A stretch of 64,000 bases of DNA from Paenibacillus humicola (GCF_028826105.1 NZ_JAQGPL010000001.1:4180501-4244500); one strand, 5' to 3'. Positions 28,851 through 38,459 are shown, numbered from the stretch's first letter. A program made the numbers and translations. The notes: generated from the letters alone by a model not told the origin.

Positions 28851-29435
28851 TCAGCGTGAAAGCGCCTCCTTGATCCCCGCAGCCGCACGGGCGAACCGTT
28901 CATCCGTCAGCACCGGAATCCGCGGGGATTCCGGCAGCGGATCCTCCAGCGCGACCCACGATTTGCAGCCCGCATAGGAATCGCGCAGCGGCATGACCGC
29001 TGGCGTCTCCAGCGTATATACGCGAAGCAGCAGCAAATGCAGCGGCTTGGTCCGCTTCCACCGGAGCCGCTCCTCGGCGAAAGTATCGGTCCAAATATGG
29101 AAATCGCGGAGCTTGTTCAGCGTTTGCTGATCGCGGATTTCGATATCCTCTTCCGCTTCCGCATATACGTCAATCGTTACCGTTCCGCTGTCCGGTCTCC
29201 AGTCCGCCAGCGTTTCGGCGATGCCGCCGCGGTATTCCTCCTTCAGCAGCTCCGGCTTCTGGTGCTCGTATCCCGGCAGCAGATAAAAGCCTTTGCTGAT
29301 CAGCTTGAAATCGCGCGTTTCTTCGGCGATCCCGCCCTTGCGCAGCGCGACGATCATCCGGCCTTCCTTCAACGCCTTGACCGCCACGGCCCATTCCCGC
29401 AGCGCCGCCGGCCGGTTACTATACGTATTGCTCAT
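28851..29435 (-). CDS. DUF1802 family protein
   Basis: ATG 29435 (SD GGGGGAACG) gives 194 residues beginning MSNTYSNRPAALREWAVAVK. The family pattern is visible: ALREWAVAVKALKEGRMIVA near the start, LRKGGIAEETRDFKLISKGF, then FYLLPGYEHQKPELLKEEY. Function of DUF1802 is unknown; members occur in Bacillales, cyanobacteria and others. No membrane segment or signal. A weak GC hairpin (CCGCC GAAA GGCGG) lies about 25 bp beyond the stop. It is divergent from mtnK. Confidence 0.85.
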   Translation of the reverse strand: MSNTYSNRPAALREWAVAVKALKEGRMIVALRKGGIAEETRDFKLISKGFYLLPGYEHQKPELLKEEYRGGIAETLADWRPDSGTVTIDVYAEAEEDIEIRDQQTLNKLRDFHIWTDTFAEERLRWKRTKPLHLLLLRVYTLETPAVMPLRDSYAGCKSWVALEDPLPESPRIPVLTDERFARAAAGIKEALSR

Positions 29436-29532
29436 ACCCGTTCCCCCCTGTCGCAATGCAACCCTTCCCAATGCAGACGAACCCGTGCGCAGGCTCGTCA
29501 GCTGCTATGCTTCATTATAACAAATCCGGCTA

Positions 29533-29561
29533 TTCCAACGCGAAAAAATATTCGCTATACT
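29533..29561 (+). promoter_or_regulatory. Probable sigma-A promoter of mtnKA
   Basis: TTCCAA (29533-29538), 17-bp spacer, TATACT (29556-29561), about 60 bp before the mtnK start. No S-box riboswitch is seen between promoter and gene. Confidence 0.55.
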
Positions 29562-29621
29562 TATTTGAGGTTCGACGGGCCGCATGTGGCGGTCTCATTC
29601 CATAACGGAGGTGGACAAGCG

Positions 29622-30836
29622 TTGTCTGCTTATCATCCATTAACCGAACGGGAAGCGGTGCAAATCGCCCGTTCTTTGAACAGCCTTTTTCCCGAAGACG
29701 CGAAGCTGATCTGCCGCGAAATCGGCGACGGCAATTTGAACCTTGTCTTTCATATTACGGACGGCGCGCGCAGCGTCATTCTGAAGCAGGCGCTGCCTTA
29801 CGCCAAGGTCGTCGGCGAATCGTGGCCGCTGACGCTCGACCGCGCACGAATCGAGAGCGAAGCGCTTATGCTCGAAGGCAGGCTCGCTCCCGGGCTCGTC
29901 CCGGCCGTATATAAGTACGACGGCGAGCTTGCGCTGACGGTCATGGAAGATTTAAGCGATCATGTCATCATGCGCCGCGGCCTCATGGAAGGGGAGCGCT
30001 ATCCGCTGTTCGCCGACCATATCTCGACCTTTCTGGCGCAGACGCTCTTTTTCACGTCCGACCTCGGCATGAATCAGCAGCGGAAAAAGCAGCTCGTGCG
30101 CGAATTCATCAATCCGGAATTATGCAAAATTACGGAAGACCTCATCTTTGACGATCCGTATACCGATTCGCTCAACAACAATTTCGAAGCGCATATCCGG
30201 GACGAAGCGCAGGCGCTTTGGCACGACGGGCCGCTCCATCTGGAGGTCGCCCTGCTGCGCGAAAAATTTTTGACGCAGGCGCAGGCGCTGCTTCACGGCG
30301 ATCTGCATACGGGGAGCATCTTCATCAAGCCCGATTCGACGAAGGTCATTGATCCCGAATTCGCCTATTTCGGTCCGATGGGCTTCGATATCGGCGCGGT
30401 AATCGCCAACCTGCTGCTGAACTTTGCCGCGCGGGAAGGCCACGACAAGGAGGATGTAGCTCGCGCGGAATATCGGCGCTACCTGCTGGATACGGTCCGC
30501 GAGCTGTGGACGAAATTCGAAGCCAAATTCAGGGCGCTGTGGGAATCGGACGGCATCGACCGGCTCGCATCGGCGGCGCCGGGCTACCGGGACGATTATA
30601 TGCTGCGGCTGCTGCGCGACACGTTCGGCTATGCCGGCTGCAAAATGATCCGGCGCATCGTCGGACTCGCCCACGTCGCCGATATCGACCGCATCGAAGA
30701 CGCCGCCGCCAGAGAGCGGGCGCAGCGGCTCGCGCTGTCGATCGGCCGGTCGATCATCATGCGGGGCCGCAGCGCGGCTTCCATCGAGGAGCTGACCGGC
30801 ATCACCGAGTCGGCCGCCGCGGCGTTCCACGCTTAA
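29622..30836 (+). CDS. mtnK: S-methyl-5-thioribose kinase MtnK
   Basis: A TTG start at 29622 with a strong SD (ACGGAGGTG) gives 404 residues beginning with [20 protein letters not shown]. Kinase motifs of the aminoglycoside-phosphotransferase-like fold are visible: [13 protein letters not shown], the catalytic loop [12 protein letters not shown] and [17 protein letters not shown]. MtnK phosphorylates methylthioribose in the methionine salvage pathway. Longer in-frame starts upstream would run through the promoter and lack an SD. mtnA follows after 19 bp. Confidence 0.96.
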   Translation: MSAYHPLTEREAVQIARSLNSLFPEDAKLICREIGDGNLNLVFHITDGARSVILKQALPYAKVVGESWPLTLDRARIESEALMLEGRLAPGLVPAVYKYDGELALTVMEDLSDHVIMRRGLMEGERYPLFADHISTFLAQTLFFTSDLGMNQQRKKQLVREFINPELCKITEDLIFDDPYTDSLNNNFEAHIRDEAQALWHDGPLHLEVALLREKFLTQAQALLHGDLHTGSIFIKPDSTKVIDPEFAYFGPMGFDIGAVIANLLLNFAAREGHDKEDVARAEYRRYLLDTVRELWTKFEAKFRALWESDGIDRLASAAPGYRDDYMLRLLRDTFGYAGCKMIRRIVGLAHVADIDRIEDAAARERAQRLALSIGRSIIMRGRSAASIEELTGITESAAAAFHA

Positions 30837-30855
30837 CGCAGAAAGGACGCTTGCT

Positions 30856-31914
30856 ATGGAAACGAAAGGTTATCAAGGACTGCAGTCGGTCATTTGGACC
30901 CATGACCGGGTGGAGCTGCTGGACCAGCGGCTGCTACCCGACGAAATCGTCTATCTCCCGCTTACGAACGTGGAGGACGTCTGGGAAGCGATCCGCCATC
31001 TGAAGGTGCGCGGCGCTCCGGCGATCGGCATCGCCGCCGCATACGGCGTCGTGCTCGGCAGCCGGGATGCGGAAGGCGTCGGACCCGAATGGCTGCAGGC
31101 CGTGCGGGACAGCGCGGAACGGCTCGCCACCTCGCGTCCGACGGCCGTCAATCTGTTCTGGGCGCTTGACCGCATGAAGGCGCGGGCGGAAGAGCTGGCT
31201 GCCGGCGGTCTGCCGCTCGAGGCGTGCAAACGGGCGCTGCTGGACGAAGCCATCGCCGTTCAGCGCGAGGACGAAGAGACGTGCCGCCTCATCGGCGAGC
31301 ATGCGCTGGCGCTGTTTACGGACGGCATGGGCGTCCTGACGCACTGCAATGCCGGCGGCCTGGCGACGGCGAAATACGGCACCGCGCTTGCGCCGTTTTA
31401 TTTGGCCCAAGAGCGCGGCATCGCCTTGCGCGTCTTCGCCGACGAAACCCGCCCGGTGCTGCAGGGCGCGCGGCTTACCGCCTTCGAGCTGCAGCAGGCG
31501 GGCGTCGACGTGACGCTCATTTGCGATAATATGGCCGGCATGGTCATGAGCAAGGGCTGGGTTCAGGCCGTCATCGTCGGCACCGACCGCGTCGCCGCGA
31601 ACGGCGACGTCGCCAACAAAATCGGCACGTACAGCGTCGCCGTGCTGGCCAAGGCGCACAACATTCCCTTTTACGTCGCGTGCCCGCTGTCGACGATCGA
31701 TTTGAATACCCCGTCCGGGGATTTGATTCCGATCGAGGAACGCAGCCCCGAGGAAATTACCGAAGGCTTCGGCAAGCGGACCGCGCCGCAGGGCATCAAA
31801 GTGTTCAATCCGGCCTTCGACGTCACGCCTCACGAATATGTAACGGCGATCGTGACGGAAAAGGGAATCATTCGCCCGCCGTTCGACGTTCATCTGAAGT
31901 CGCTGTTCTCCTGA
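30856..31914 (+). CDS. mtnA: S-methyl-5-thioribose-1-phosphate isomerase MtnA
   Basis: The 352-residue product belongs to the eIF2B-related isomerases. Typical segments are [20 protein letters not shown], the catalytic cysteine in [20 protein letters not shown], and the aspartate in [20 protein letters not shown]. It converts methylthioribose-1-phosphate to methylthioribulose-1-phosphate, the step after MtnK. SD is AGAAAGGACG. The rest of the salvage pathway (mtnW, X, B, D) is not in the window. Confidence 0.97.
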   Translation: METKGYQGLQSVIWTHDRVELLDQRLLPDEIVYLPLTNVEDVWEAIRHLKVRGAPAIGIAAAYGVVLGSRDAEGVGPEWLQAVRDSAERLATSRPTAVNLFWALDRMKARAEELAAGGLPLEACKRALLDEAIAVQREDEETCRLIGEHALALFTDGMGVLTHCNAGGLATAKYGTALAPFYLAQERGIALRVFADETRPVLQGARLTAFELQQAGVDVTLICDNMAGMVMSKGWVQAVIVGTDRVAANGDVANKIGTYSVAVLAKAHNIPFYVACPLSTIDLNTPSGDLIPIEERSPEEITEGFGKRTAPQGIKVFNPAFDVTPHEYVTAIVTEKGIIRPPFDVHLKSLFS

Positions 31915-31929
31915 ACCGCCGCTGACGCA

Positions 31930-31984
31930 AAAGGGCTGTTCCGCGCCTTGGCTCGATTACCGTGTCAAGCCGGAGCAGCCCTTT
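31930..31984 (+). terminator. Terminator of mtnKA, also facing yunC
   Basis: AAAGGGCTGTTCCG / CGGAGCAGCCCTTT stem with a 27-nt loop. It lies between the convergent mtnA and yunC genes and is symmetrical enough to serve both. Confidence 0.75.
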
Positions 31985-32025
31985 GCTTCCTTCATCGGCA
32001 CATTCGTCATCCGATCCGTTTCGCA

Positions 32026-32328
32026 TCATACCATGAGGCGGACCGCATCCGCGCCTTTCATGCCCTTGACGATTCCCATCTCTTCCGCCTTCCAGGTGAC
32101 GGATTCGAGCGGCGCCTCCATCAGCTCCTCGAGCGTCCGGACGCCAACCGCGCGCCCGGCAATAATGCCCCGGTCTTTCAGCCGATCGTTCAGCAGGGAG
32201 ACATCGAGCGCTCCGCACATGATGTAGCCTTTATCGGTCGAAACGGCAAGCAGCGTCGTCTTGGGAAGCTTGACCTCGATGCCGAGCGCGGTTTCTCCCC
32301 CTTCCAACTGAATCGGAACCATGCGCAT
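32026..32328 (-). CDS. yunC: YunC family protein (DUF1805)
   Basis: This protein of about 100 residues begins MRMVPIQLEGGETALGIEVK and continues KLPKTTLLAVSTDKGYIMCG and AGRAVGVRTLEELMEAP, the pattern of YunC of B. subtilis. Function is unknown. The start lies behind AAAGGAGGTG; ATG 32328 is my choice, with a TTG directly before it (32331) as an alternative with better spacing. It is convergent with mtnA. Confidence 0.85.
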   Translation of the reverse strand: MRMVPIQLEGGETALGIEVKLPKTTLLAVSTDKGYIMCGALDVSLLNDRLKDRGIIAGRAVGVRTLEELMEAPLESVTWKAEEMGIVKGMKGADAVRLMV

Positions 32329-32542
32329 CAATGCAAACCACCTCCTTTACCGCGAAAGGATGATGGGCCGTCATCACTCATGCGGCAAAATGCTTCTTTA
32401 TTACTATATGCCGAGGATTGCCGGCCGGTGTAGACCTGCCCCATTCAAGGCGGGTGCCATCCTCGCGGAAAAAGCAGGACTACATGAACCCGGCCGATCA
32501 TGGTATAGTGGGTATATAGTCATGCTGATCGACGGAGGCATT

Positions 32543-33067
32543 ATGAAACCAACCGACAACGCCAATACGAAGCCAAACGCCTACATGTTCAACGTGGATC
32601 TGCTCGTCCGGGGCGAATCGAACGCGCTCGCGATGGAACGGCTGCTGCATGCGTTGAACCGGGGCGGTTTTGCCGATTTCCGCATCAAATCCGGGATCGG
32701 GCTCGGCAGGCTGATCCAGGAGCTGGAAACAAACGGAACGGCAGGTTCGCCCTCCCTCTCCTCATTGCCGCCAGTCGCCGGCGAACGGGAATCGGGAGCA
32801 GCCGGGACGGCCGCGAAAGAAGCGCCGGCCAAGCCGCCTGTCGATTCTCCCCCGGCCAAAGCGCTTGCGGCGGACAGCATAAAACAGATCATCCGGGATA
32901 ACCGTCTGATCCGCCTGTCGGTCAACAAGGGCTTCGGGGTTCGCTTGAATCTCCCCTGCCGCATTATTAATTTCGACGATGCCAGCGAGACGATTACCGC
33001 CTATCATGTCGACGAAAAACAGGTTTATTCGTTCAGATTGAACGAAATCGACGATTTTACATGTTGA
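32543..33067 (+). CDS. Unknown protein, two conserved-looking ends joined by a Pro/Ala-rich linker
   Basis: ATG 32543 (SD GGAGG, 5-nt spacing) gives 174 residues; an upstream in-frame ATG at 32522 would add seven. The N-terminal 65 residues (NAYMFNVDLLVRGESNALAM ... GGFADFRIKSGIGLGRLIQE) look folded with alternating strands and a helix. Residues about 70-110 are Pro, Ala, Ser and Glu rich. The C-terminal 60 (IRLSVNKGFGVRLNLPCRII ... VYSFRLNEIDDF) look like a small beta domain. I do not recognise the family. A strong terminator follows directly. Confidence 0.7.
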   Translation: MKPTDNANTKPNAYMFNVDLLVRGESNALAMERLLHALNRGGFADFRIKSGIGLGRLIQELETNGTAGSPSLSSLPPVAGERESGAAGTAAKEAPAKPPVDSPPAKALAADSIKQIIRDNRLIRLSVNKGFGVRLNLPCRIINFDDASETITAYHVDEKQVYSFRLNEIDDFTC

Positions 33068-33079
33068 CTTCCGTGCATG

Positions 33080-33119
33080 AAAAAGGGAACTGCCGCTCGA
33101 TCCGGCAGTTCCCTTTTTG
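33080..33119 (+). terminator. Bidirectional terminator
   Basis: AAAAAGGGAACTGCCG / CGGCAGTTCCCTTTTT, 7-nt loop, between the unknown 174-residue gene and the convergent GGDEF-EAL gene. Confidence 0.92.
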
Positions 33120-33128
33120 CCGCAGCCG

Positions 33129-35030
33129 TTATCCGGCGGGCGGCGCCTGCAGCATTTCCGCGATTCGCCCCTCGGGAACCGGCGGGCTCCAGAGGAAGCC
33201 CTGCATTTCATCGCAGGCATGCAATTGCAGAAAACGCATCTGCTCTTCGTTCTCGACGCCTTCGGCGATGACCTGCAGGTTTAAATTGTGCGCCATGGCG
33301 ATGATGGCCGCCACAATCGCCGCATCACCGGGGTCCTGCTCGATGTCGCGGACGAAGGAGCGGTCGATTTTCAATTTGCCGATCGGCAAATTTTTCAGGT
33401 AATGGAACGAGCTGTAGCCGGTTCCGAAATCGTCGATGCTGATATTGACGCCGAGCATCGTCAGCTCGACGAGACATTTCGCCGCATGTCCGATATCCAT
33501 CGTCATCGTTTCGGTTATTTCCAGATCGAGGTACTTCGCCTTCAGCCCGGTCCGAAGGAGGATATCCTCCACCTTCTTCGTTAAATTTTGCTGCAGAAAC
33601 TGCCGGATGGACAGATTGACGGACACCGGTATGGCCGGCAGGCCGGCGTCCTGCCACGCCTTGTTTTGACGGCACGCCTCAAGCATCACCCAATCGCCGA
33701 GATCGACGATCATGCCGTTTTCCTCCGCCATCGGTATGAATTCGCTCGGGGGAACGAGGCCCCGCTCGGGATGCCGCCAGCGGACGAGCGCCTCGACGCC
33801 GACGATGTTCCCGGTCATCAGATGATATTGAGGCTGGTACATCAGGACAAATTCGCCCTGCTTGAACGCCCGTTTCAGGTCGTGTTCGAGCGTAAGCCGC
33901 GCGAGCGACTGATTGTCCCACTGCTCGGAATAAACGAGATAACCGTTTTTTCCGCTTTCCTTCACTTTGGCCAGCGCCATGTCCGCCTTCTTCAGAAGCG
34001 CTTCCGCGTCGTCGCATCCCGGCACGCTTAACCCGATGCCGATGCTGACCGTAATGTGCAGCGGGACGCCCTGCAGCTCGAAGGGCTCTTCCAGCCCGCG
34101 CATAATGCTCCGCGCCTTGTCGCCGGCATCCGTTTCCGACAGAACGTCCGTAAACAGAATGGCAAACTCGTCGCCTTCCATGCGAGCGGCTATGTCGAGC
34201 CACGCCAGTTCCCGGGTCAGCCGTTCGGCAATCTGCATCAGCAGCATGTCGCCGAACTCCCGGCCGAATGAAGCGTTGATCAGCTTGAAGCGGTCAACGT
34301 CCAAATAAAATACGGCCGCCATGGGGCCTTCCCCGCGAGGCAGCGCTTCGCTTACTTTCTGCATAAACGATTTCCGGTTCGGCAGGCCCGTCATATCGTC
34401 GTAGTTGGCCATGTACTTGATTCGCTCGGTCGTCCTCTTGCGCTCGCTGATATCGTTCGTCAAAATGACGGCTCCTTCGATGCGTGAGCCGCGCTTCAAC
34501 GGAGAAGCGATCACGTGAAGATCGATGGCATAACCCGCTTTATGCCGGAGGGACAGGACCGCGTCCTGCGGGTAGCCGAGCAGCGTCTGCTCGAACTGCT
34601 GCAGAGCTTGCTTCCGGCTGCCGGTGTCCATATACGGCACGAACGATTGGCCGATCAGCTCGCTGCGCCGGAAGCCGATCAGCTGGCCGGCCGATTCGGT
34701 CGCTTCGACGATCGTGCCGTTCCGGTCTACGACCGTCAAGGCGAGCGGGCTGTACCGAATCAGGCTGTTCAAAATGGACGAACCTAACGTATCGTCCTCG
34801 CCGCTGCGGACCTGCCTGGCGTACAAAGCCGCCAGCCAGGCGATGGCCGCGATTGCGGCGGCCGTCAGTGCGGCGGCGCTCCAGCCGTACTCCCTCCGTC
34901 CGAGCCAAAACGGGGCAAAACTGTCCCACAATACGGGCAGCGCCCCGATGCAGCAGCTGGCCATCCACAGGACGCGTACGCTCAAACGCTTTCTCCGCCG
35001 CCGTTTGCCCGGCGTATCCGCTGCATCCAT
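33129..35030 (-). CDS. GGDEF-EAL protein with PAS domain and two transmembrane segments
   Basis: ATG 35030 gives 633 residues. A basic N-terminus is followed by two membrane segments (VLWMASCCIGALPVLWDSF and ALTAAAIAAIAWLAALYA), a PAS domain (NSLIRYSPLALTVVDRNGTI), a GGDEF domain (NYDDMTGLPNRKSF ... ARMEGDEFAILF) and a C-terminal EAL domain (GVEALVRWRHPERGLVPPSE, LEITETMTMD, ISIDDFGTGYSSFHYL). The EAL side has the usual catalytic motifs, so c-di-GMP hydrolysis is likely. The GGDEF motif reads EGDEF and the I-site arginine is absent, so cyclase activity is uncertain. Upstream extension of the frame has no SD; a GTG 12 bases before this ATG is another possible start. Confidence 0.9.
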   Translation of the reverse strand: MDAADTPGKRRRRKRLSVRVLWMASCCIGALPVLWDSFAPFWLGRREYGWSAAALTAAAIAAIAWLAALYARQVRSGEDDTLGSSILNSLIRYSPLALTVVDRNGTIVEATESAGQLIGFRRSELIGQSFVPYMDTGSRKQALQQFEQTLLGYPQDAVLSLRHKAGYAIDLHVIASPLKRGSRIEGAVILTNDISERKRTTERIKYMANYDDMTGLPNRKSFMQKVSEALPRGEGPMAAVFYLDVDRFKLINASFGREFGDMLLMQIAERLTRELAWLDIAARMEGDEFAILFTDVLSETDAGDKARSIMRGLEEPFELQGVPLHITVSIGIGLSVPGCDDAEALLKKADMALAKVKESGKNGYLVYSEQWDNQSLARLTLEHDLKRAFKQGEFVLMYQPQYHLMTGNIVGVEALVRWRHPERGLVPPSEFIPMAEENGMIVDLGDWVMLEACRQNKAWQDAGLPAIPVSVNLSIRQFLQQNLTKKVEDILLRTGLKAKYLDLEITETMTMDIGHAAKCLVELTMLGVNISIDDFGTGYSSFHYLKNLPIGKLKIDRSFVRDIEQDPGDAAIVAAIIAMAHNLNLQVIAEGVENEEQMRFLQLHACDEMQGFLWSPPVPEGRIAEMLQAPPAG

Positions 35031-35113
35031 GATCTCGCTCACTTCCCCCCATGCCCAACATCCGGATCGTGGTTTAATTGAAAGCGAAGTCCGCCGAAAC
35101 GGCAGCCTGGCGG

Positions 35114-35503
35114 CTACTCCTCTTTCGCTTTCCAGAGCGAATACGCGGCGAGCGCCCAAGCGACGATAAACGCCACGCCGCCGAACGGCGTGATGACGCC
35201 GAGCGGCTTGATCCCGCTTAAGCTCAGCGCATACAGGCTGCCCGAGAACAGAAAGATGCCGATGTGCATCATTCTGCCCGCCCAGCGGAGCGAAGCGCTC
35301 GTGCCAAGCCGGTCGGCGGCCAGCGCAATCAGAAACATCCCGATGCCGTGATACATATGATAGCGGACGCCCGTTTCGAAGACGTTCAGCATCTCCTCGC
35401 TCAGCCTCTCTTTCAGCCCGTGAGCCGCGAAGGCGCCGAGCAGAACGGCGAGAAGCGCATGAATCGCGCCGAAAGCTCCGTATTTGGCAAACATATCGAT
35501 CAT
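35114..35503 (-). CDS. DUF423 family membrane protein
   Basis: About 129 residues with four predicted membrane segments. The DUF423 pattern is clear: GAFGAIHALLAVLLGAFAAH with GLKERL, then FETGVRYHMYHGIGMFLIAL, GRMMHIGIFLFSGSLYALSL and the C-terminal GVITPFGGVAFIVAWALAAY. Function unknown; the family is widespread in bacteria (B. subtilis YwdK). Three ATGs lie close together (35509, 35503, 35494); 35503 fits the AAAGGA ribosome-binding site. Confidence 0.9.
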   Translation of the reverse strand: MIDMFAKYGAFGAIHALLAVLLGAFAAHGLKERLSEEMLNVFETGVRYHMYHGIGMFLIALAADRLGTSASLRWAGRMMHIGIFLFSGSLYALSLSGIKPLGVITPFGGVAFIVAWALAAYSLWKAKEE

Positions 35504-35702
35504 CTCCATCCTTTCTAATGACTGACAAATAGGTTACAATGGGCGGTATAATAAGTGATCCGCTGGTCTTCATTACCATGTCTATTATGGACTACAACAC
35601 GAAAGTCGGCAAGCGCTGGCTCCGAAAATCCGGCTGAATGAAAGCGCCGCCGATTAGAAGACGCAAATCTGTTTTTTACTGGAAAAAAGGGGCGAATCGC
35701 AG

Positions 35703-36575
35703 GTGGACATCAATCGTTTATCCCCCTACATCCGCGTGGCGATGGACAGCGTGATCGAACCGCCTTGGCATATCCCGGAACGGGTCATTTTCGATTACGA
35801 GCTGCTGTTTGTCAAGGAAGGCCATATCATCGTAACGGTGGAGGACGAGCAATACGCGGGCAAGCCGGACGACATTTTCCTATTCAAGCCGGGGCAGCGG
35901 CATTCCATCCGGCTTGCGGAAGGGACGAGCCGTTTTCGCCAGCCGCACATTCATTTCGATCTGATCTACCGGCCGGACAGCCCGAAGGTCAAGGTGAGCT
36001 TCAAGCCGCTGCGGCATATGACCGCCGAGGAGAAGGCGATGATCCGCGAGGACTGGACGGCCGGGCTGCCTGTGCGGCTGCCGGCCAAAATCGCGCTGGG
36101 CAATCCCGACTATTTCGAAAAGCTGCTTTTTGACGTCATCGCCGAATTTCAGATGAAGCTGCCGTTTTACGAAATGAACGTCAAAGGAATGTTCGTGAAG
36201 CTGTGGACTTATCTGCTGCGCGAAATGTACAGGGCGGAAAATCCGGAGGTCTACTCCCGGATGGACGAGCTGACGGCAATCAAAGCGTACCTGGAGCATC
36301 TGACGGACCGCGACGTGACGCTGGACGAGCTGTCGGCGCGCTTCAACATCAGCAAATACCATCTCGTGCGCCTGTTTAAGAAAGCGTTTGCGGCGACGCC
36401 GATTCACTATCATCAGATGGTGCGCATCGGGAAAGCGAAGGAAATGATCCAGTTCACGGGGCTCAACTTGACGAAAATTGCCGAGCAGTTCGGCTTCGGC
36501 AGCCTGGGCGCCTTCAGCCGGACGTTCAAGAACATCGAAGGCGTCCCCGCCTCGTATTACCGGAACCGGAAGTAG
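35703..36575 (+). CDS. AraC-family transcriptional regulator
   Basis: A GTG start at 35703 gives 290 residues. The N-terminal half is a cupin-like sensing domain (FDYELLFVKEGHIIVTVEDE, then DIFLFKPGQRHSI). The C-terminal 100 residues are the double helix-turn-helix of AraC proteins: VTLDELSARFNISKYHLVRL and LTKIAEQFGFGSLGAFSRTF. In Paenibacillus such regulators often control carbohydrate genes. The convergent DUF2961 gene 0.5 kb away is a candidate partner, but the sequence does not prove it. Confidence 0.93.
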   Translation: MDINRLSPYIRVAMDSVIEPPWHIPERVIFDYELLFVKEGHIIVTVEDEQYAGKPDDIFLFKPGQRHSIRLAEGTSRFRQPHIHFDLIYRPDSPKVKVSFKPLRHMTAEEKAMIREDWTAGLPVRLPAKIALGNPDYFEKLLFDVIAEFQMKLPFYEMNVKGMFVKLWTYLLREMYRAENPEVYSRMDELTAIKAYLEHLTDRDVTLDELSARFNISKYHLVRLFKKAFAATPIHYHQMVRIGKAKEMIQFTGLNLTKIAEQFGFGSLGAFSRTFKNIEGVPASYYRNRK

Positions 36576-36658
36576 CCACGTTACTTTGGACTTGAAGGGA
36601 AAACGGAACATTTTGGATCATCGATTGGGATGATCTGACGGCAAGCGGGGATGCCGCG

Positions 36659-36925
36659 ATGGATTATTCCGTCCTGCTGTGGCCGCTCTATCTGTCAAAG
36701 AACTGGCCGACATGGAAAGCGCGGCTCGCCGAGCGGGTAAGCGGAGACCTCCTCGAGCGTATGGAGCTCTATTGGCGGGCGAAATGGTTTAACGACGTTT
36801 TTGACGTGCTGGCCGATTACGTCGAGGCGGAGCAGATGCCGGATACGAAAGAACGGACGCAGCGGCGGGCGAAAGCGATTCAACTTCGCGTATACCCCGA
36901 ATATCGAAGCCGCTATGCGCGGTAA
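36659..36925 (+). CDS. Possible small protein, unknown (88 aa)
   Basis: An ATG at 36659 opens 88 residues beginning MDYSVLLWPLYLSKNWPTWK, rich in Trp, Arg, Glu and Leu, probably helical. The ribosome-binding site is weak (GGGG, 8 nt before the start). A terminator hairpin follows shortly, which supports a transcribed unit, but the AraC message would use the same hairpin. I do not recognise a family. It could be spurious. Confidence 0.4.
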   Translation: MDYSVLLWPLYLSKNWPTWKARLAERVSGDLLERMELYWRAKWFNDVFDVLADYVEAEQMPDTKERTQRRAKAIQLRVYPEYRSRYAR

Positions 36926-36957
36926 CGTCCGCACGGGGACGGACCGGCCGGCCGTGA

Positions 36958-36985
36958 AAAAGAGCCTCGCGGCAGCGAGGCTCTT
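36958..36985 (+). terminator. Hairpin terminator after the AraC unit
   Basis: AAGAGCCTCGC GGCA GCGAGGCTCTT, a perfect 11-bp stem. It lacks a clear T-tract on the plus strand; it lies between convergent units. Confidence 0.65.
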
Positions 36986-37056
36986 ATCGCAGCTCGCGCG
37001 GTTCCCCACGCGAGGTTTGGGCGGCGCTGAGCGCGGTTAACCGCGCTCCCGAAGCT

Positions 37057-38187
37057 TTAGTCTTCCTTTTTGCGCTCGTGGCCCCATAACGTCGGAGCTC
37101 CGCCCATCGCCTGGCGCCAAGCATGCCGCCACAAGTGCACGTCGGGCACGCCGATTTCCGGCATGTTGGCGCGCTGCTCCCGCGGCCGCATGGCGGGAAA
37201 CGGCTTGTGCGGCTCGCTCTGGTACCAATACGCGACGGTGCTGAGGTCGAGCGTCAGGTTGTTGTTGTGGCCGTGCTCGATGCTGGCTCTGAGTGATTTC
37301 TCGAAATAAACGGGGTCCTCCAGGAAAAACCGGTAGCAGTGCGTCCGGCCCATCCAGCCAAGCTTGCCGGGAATGCGGGCGTAGCCGAAATAAGGATGCG
37401 CGTAAAGCTCGTTCGGGCACCAAGAGCTGTTGAAGAAGTCCTCTGTCCCCGTGCCGTGCAGCGACCCGGGCCACGGCTCCCCGTCGACCATCCACATGTC
37501 GTCGCCTTCCCCGTACCACATCGGCCCCGGGCTGTCCACAAAATAGTTGATGCCGACAAAATGCCCTCCGCCTTCAATATCCGCGAACACGTAATTGCTG
37601 CGGTCCGATTGATTCGGTCCCTGCTCCGCCACGACACCCCACTCCGTCTCCCCCTCCTCGGGATGGACCTCCGTGATTTCCCGGTTCCACCAGGCATGGA
37701 AGCGGCCGAGCGAATCGTCGATCCGGGGATGCTCCTCGTAATCGATGTAATAATAGAAGCTCTGTACCTCATGCTCCGAATCGTTGTGCAGCGTAATGCG
37801 TGCGCCGCTGCCGAACGGCATCGGAAAATAGCAGTTCAGCGCTTTTCCTTCCGCCGGCGAGGCCGCCAGCGGCAAAGCGGCATACGTATAATGCTCGCCC
37901 CAGCCTTGTCCGAAAAAATCGCCGACCGGCGATTCGACGCTCGGGCTCTTCTCGCCGTCCCAATACATGCGGAGGATGGCGTTCCGCCGGAACATCGGAT
38001 CCTTCGCGCTGATCGTGAACCAGATATGTTTGATGATGCCCGCCCCTTCGATGCGCGCCAGCTCCGCCGTCTCTCCCGCTCCGATCCGGATACAGTCCCC
38101 GTTTCCTCCGCTCCGGTCATAGCTTGAAATCCGCTTCGTTCTCACGCCTTTCTGCAGCCGGTAAATCGATCCTAACGGTCCTTGCAT
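37057..38187 (-). CDS. DUF2961 domain protein (glycoside hydrolase family 172 type)
   Basis: The 376-residue product starts MQGPLGSIYRLQKGVRTKRI and shows the DUF2961 pattern: IKHIWFTISAKDPMFRRNAI, LRMYWDGEKSPSVESPVGDF, FYYYIDYEEHPRID, and HGTGTEDFFNSSWCP with the Glu-Asp pair typical of the family. Characterised GH172 members act on fructofuranosyl or arabinofuranosyl linkages. There is no signal peptide, so it would act on sugars inside the cell. Rich in Trp, Tyr, His and acidic residues. SD is AGGGAGAGG. Confidence 0.88.
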   Translation of the reverse strand: MQGPLGSIYRLQKGVRTKRISSYDRSGGNGDCIRIGAGETAELARIEGAGIIKHIWFTISAKDPMFRRNAILRMYWDGEKSPSVESPVGDFFGQGWGEHYTYAALPLAASPAEGKALNCYFPMPFGSGARITLHNDSEHEVQSFYYYIDYEEHPRIDDSLGRFHAWWNREITEVHPEEGETEWGVVAEQGPNQSDRSNYVFADIEGGGHFVGINYFVDSPGPMWYGEGDDMWMVDGEPWPGSLHGTGTEDFFNSSWCPNELYAHPYFGYARIPGKLGWMGRTHCYRFFLEDPVYFEKSLRASIEHGHNNNLTLDLSTVAYWYQSEPHKPFPAMRPREQRANMPEIGVPDVHLWRHAWRQAMGGAPTLWGHERKKED

Positions 38188-38384
38188 TCCAGCCTCTCCC
38201 TTCGGTTATTCAGATGCAAACAAGCTCACGGTACGATCATACCGCACCTGCCGGGAAAGGAAAGAGCGGCGGTTGCGAACGTTTTCACCGAAATTGCTCT
38301 TCCGTTTAGGCGGCCTGCCTCCGATGCCCGGGCTTCTTGCGACGAAGCCCTTCAGGATTGCTAGAGTTCGGGCGCATTTTGCTT

Positions 38385-38413
38385 CACATAACCTAAAGGG
38401 ACTTGAATACAAT
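38385..38413 (+). promoter_or_regulatory. Possible SigE promoter of yhbH
   Basis: GAATACAAT at 38405-38413 is close to the SigE -10 (CATACAAT-like), with ACATAACC upstream as a weak -35. yhbH of B. subtilis is SigE dependent. Only the -10 match is good. Confidence 0.4.
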
Positions 38414-38459
38414 GAATAACAACCGCTTAAATACCAGAAGGAATAGAGGGTGACGGGCA

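Noticed and set aside
29435..29622. Possible S-box (SAM) riboswitch before mtnK
   Set aside because: The space between promoter and start codon is only about 60 bp and shows none of the conserved S-box core.
33129..35579. Longer start for the GGDEF-EAL gene (816 codons)
   Set aside because: The upstream part overlaps the DUF423 gene, has no domain, and lacks an SD; ATG 35030 fits better.
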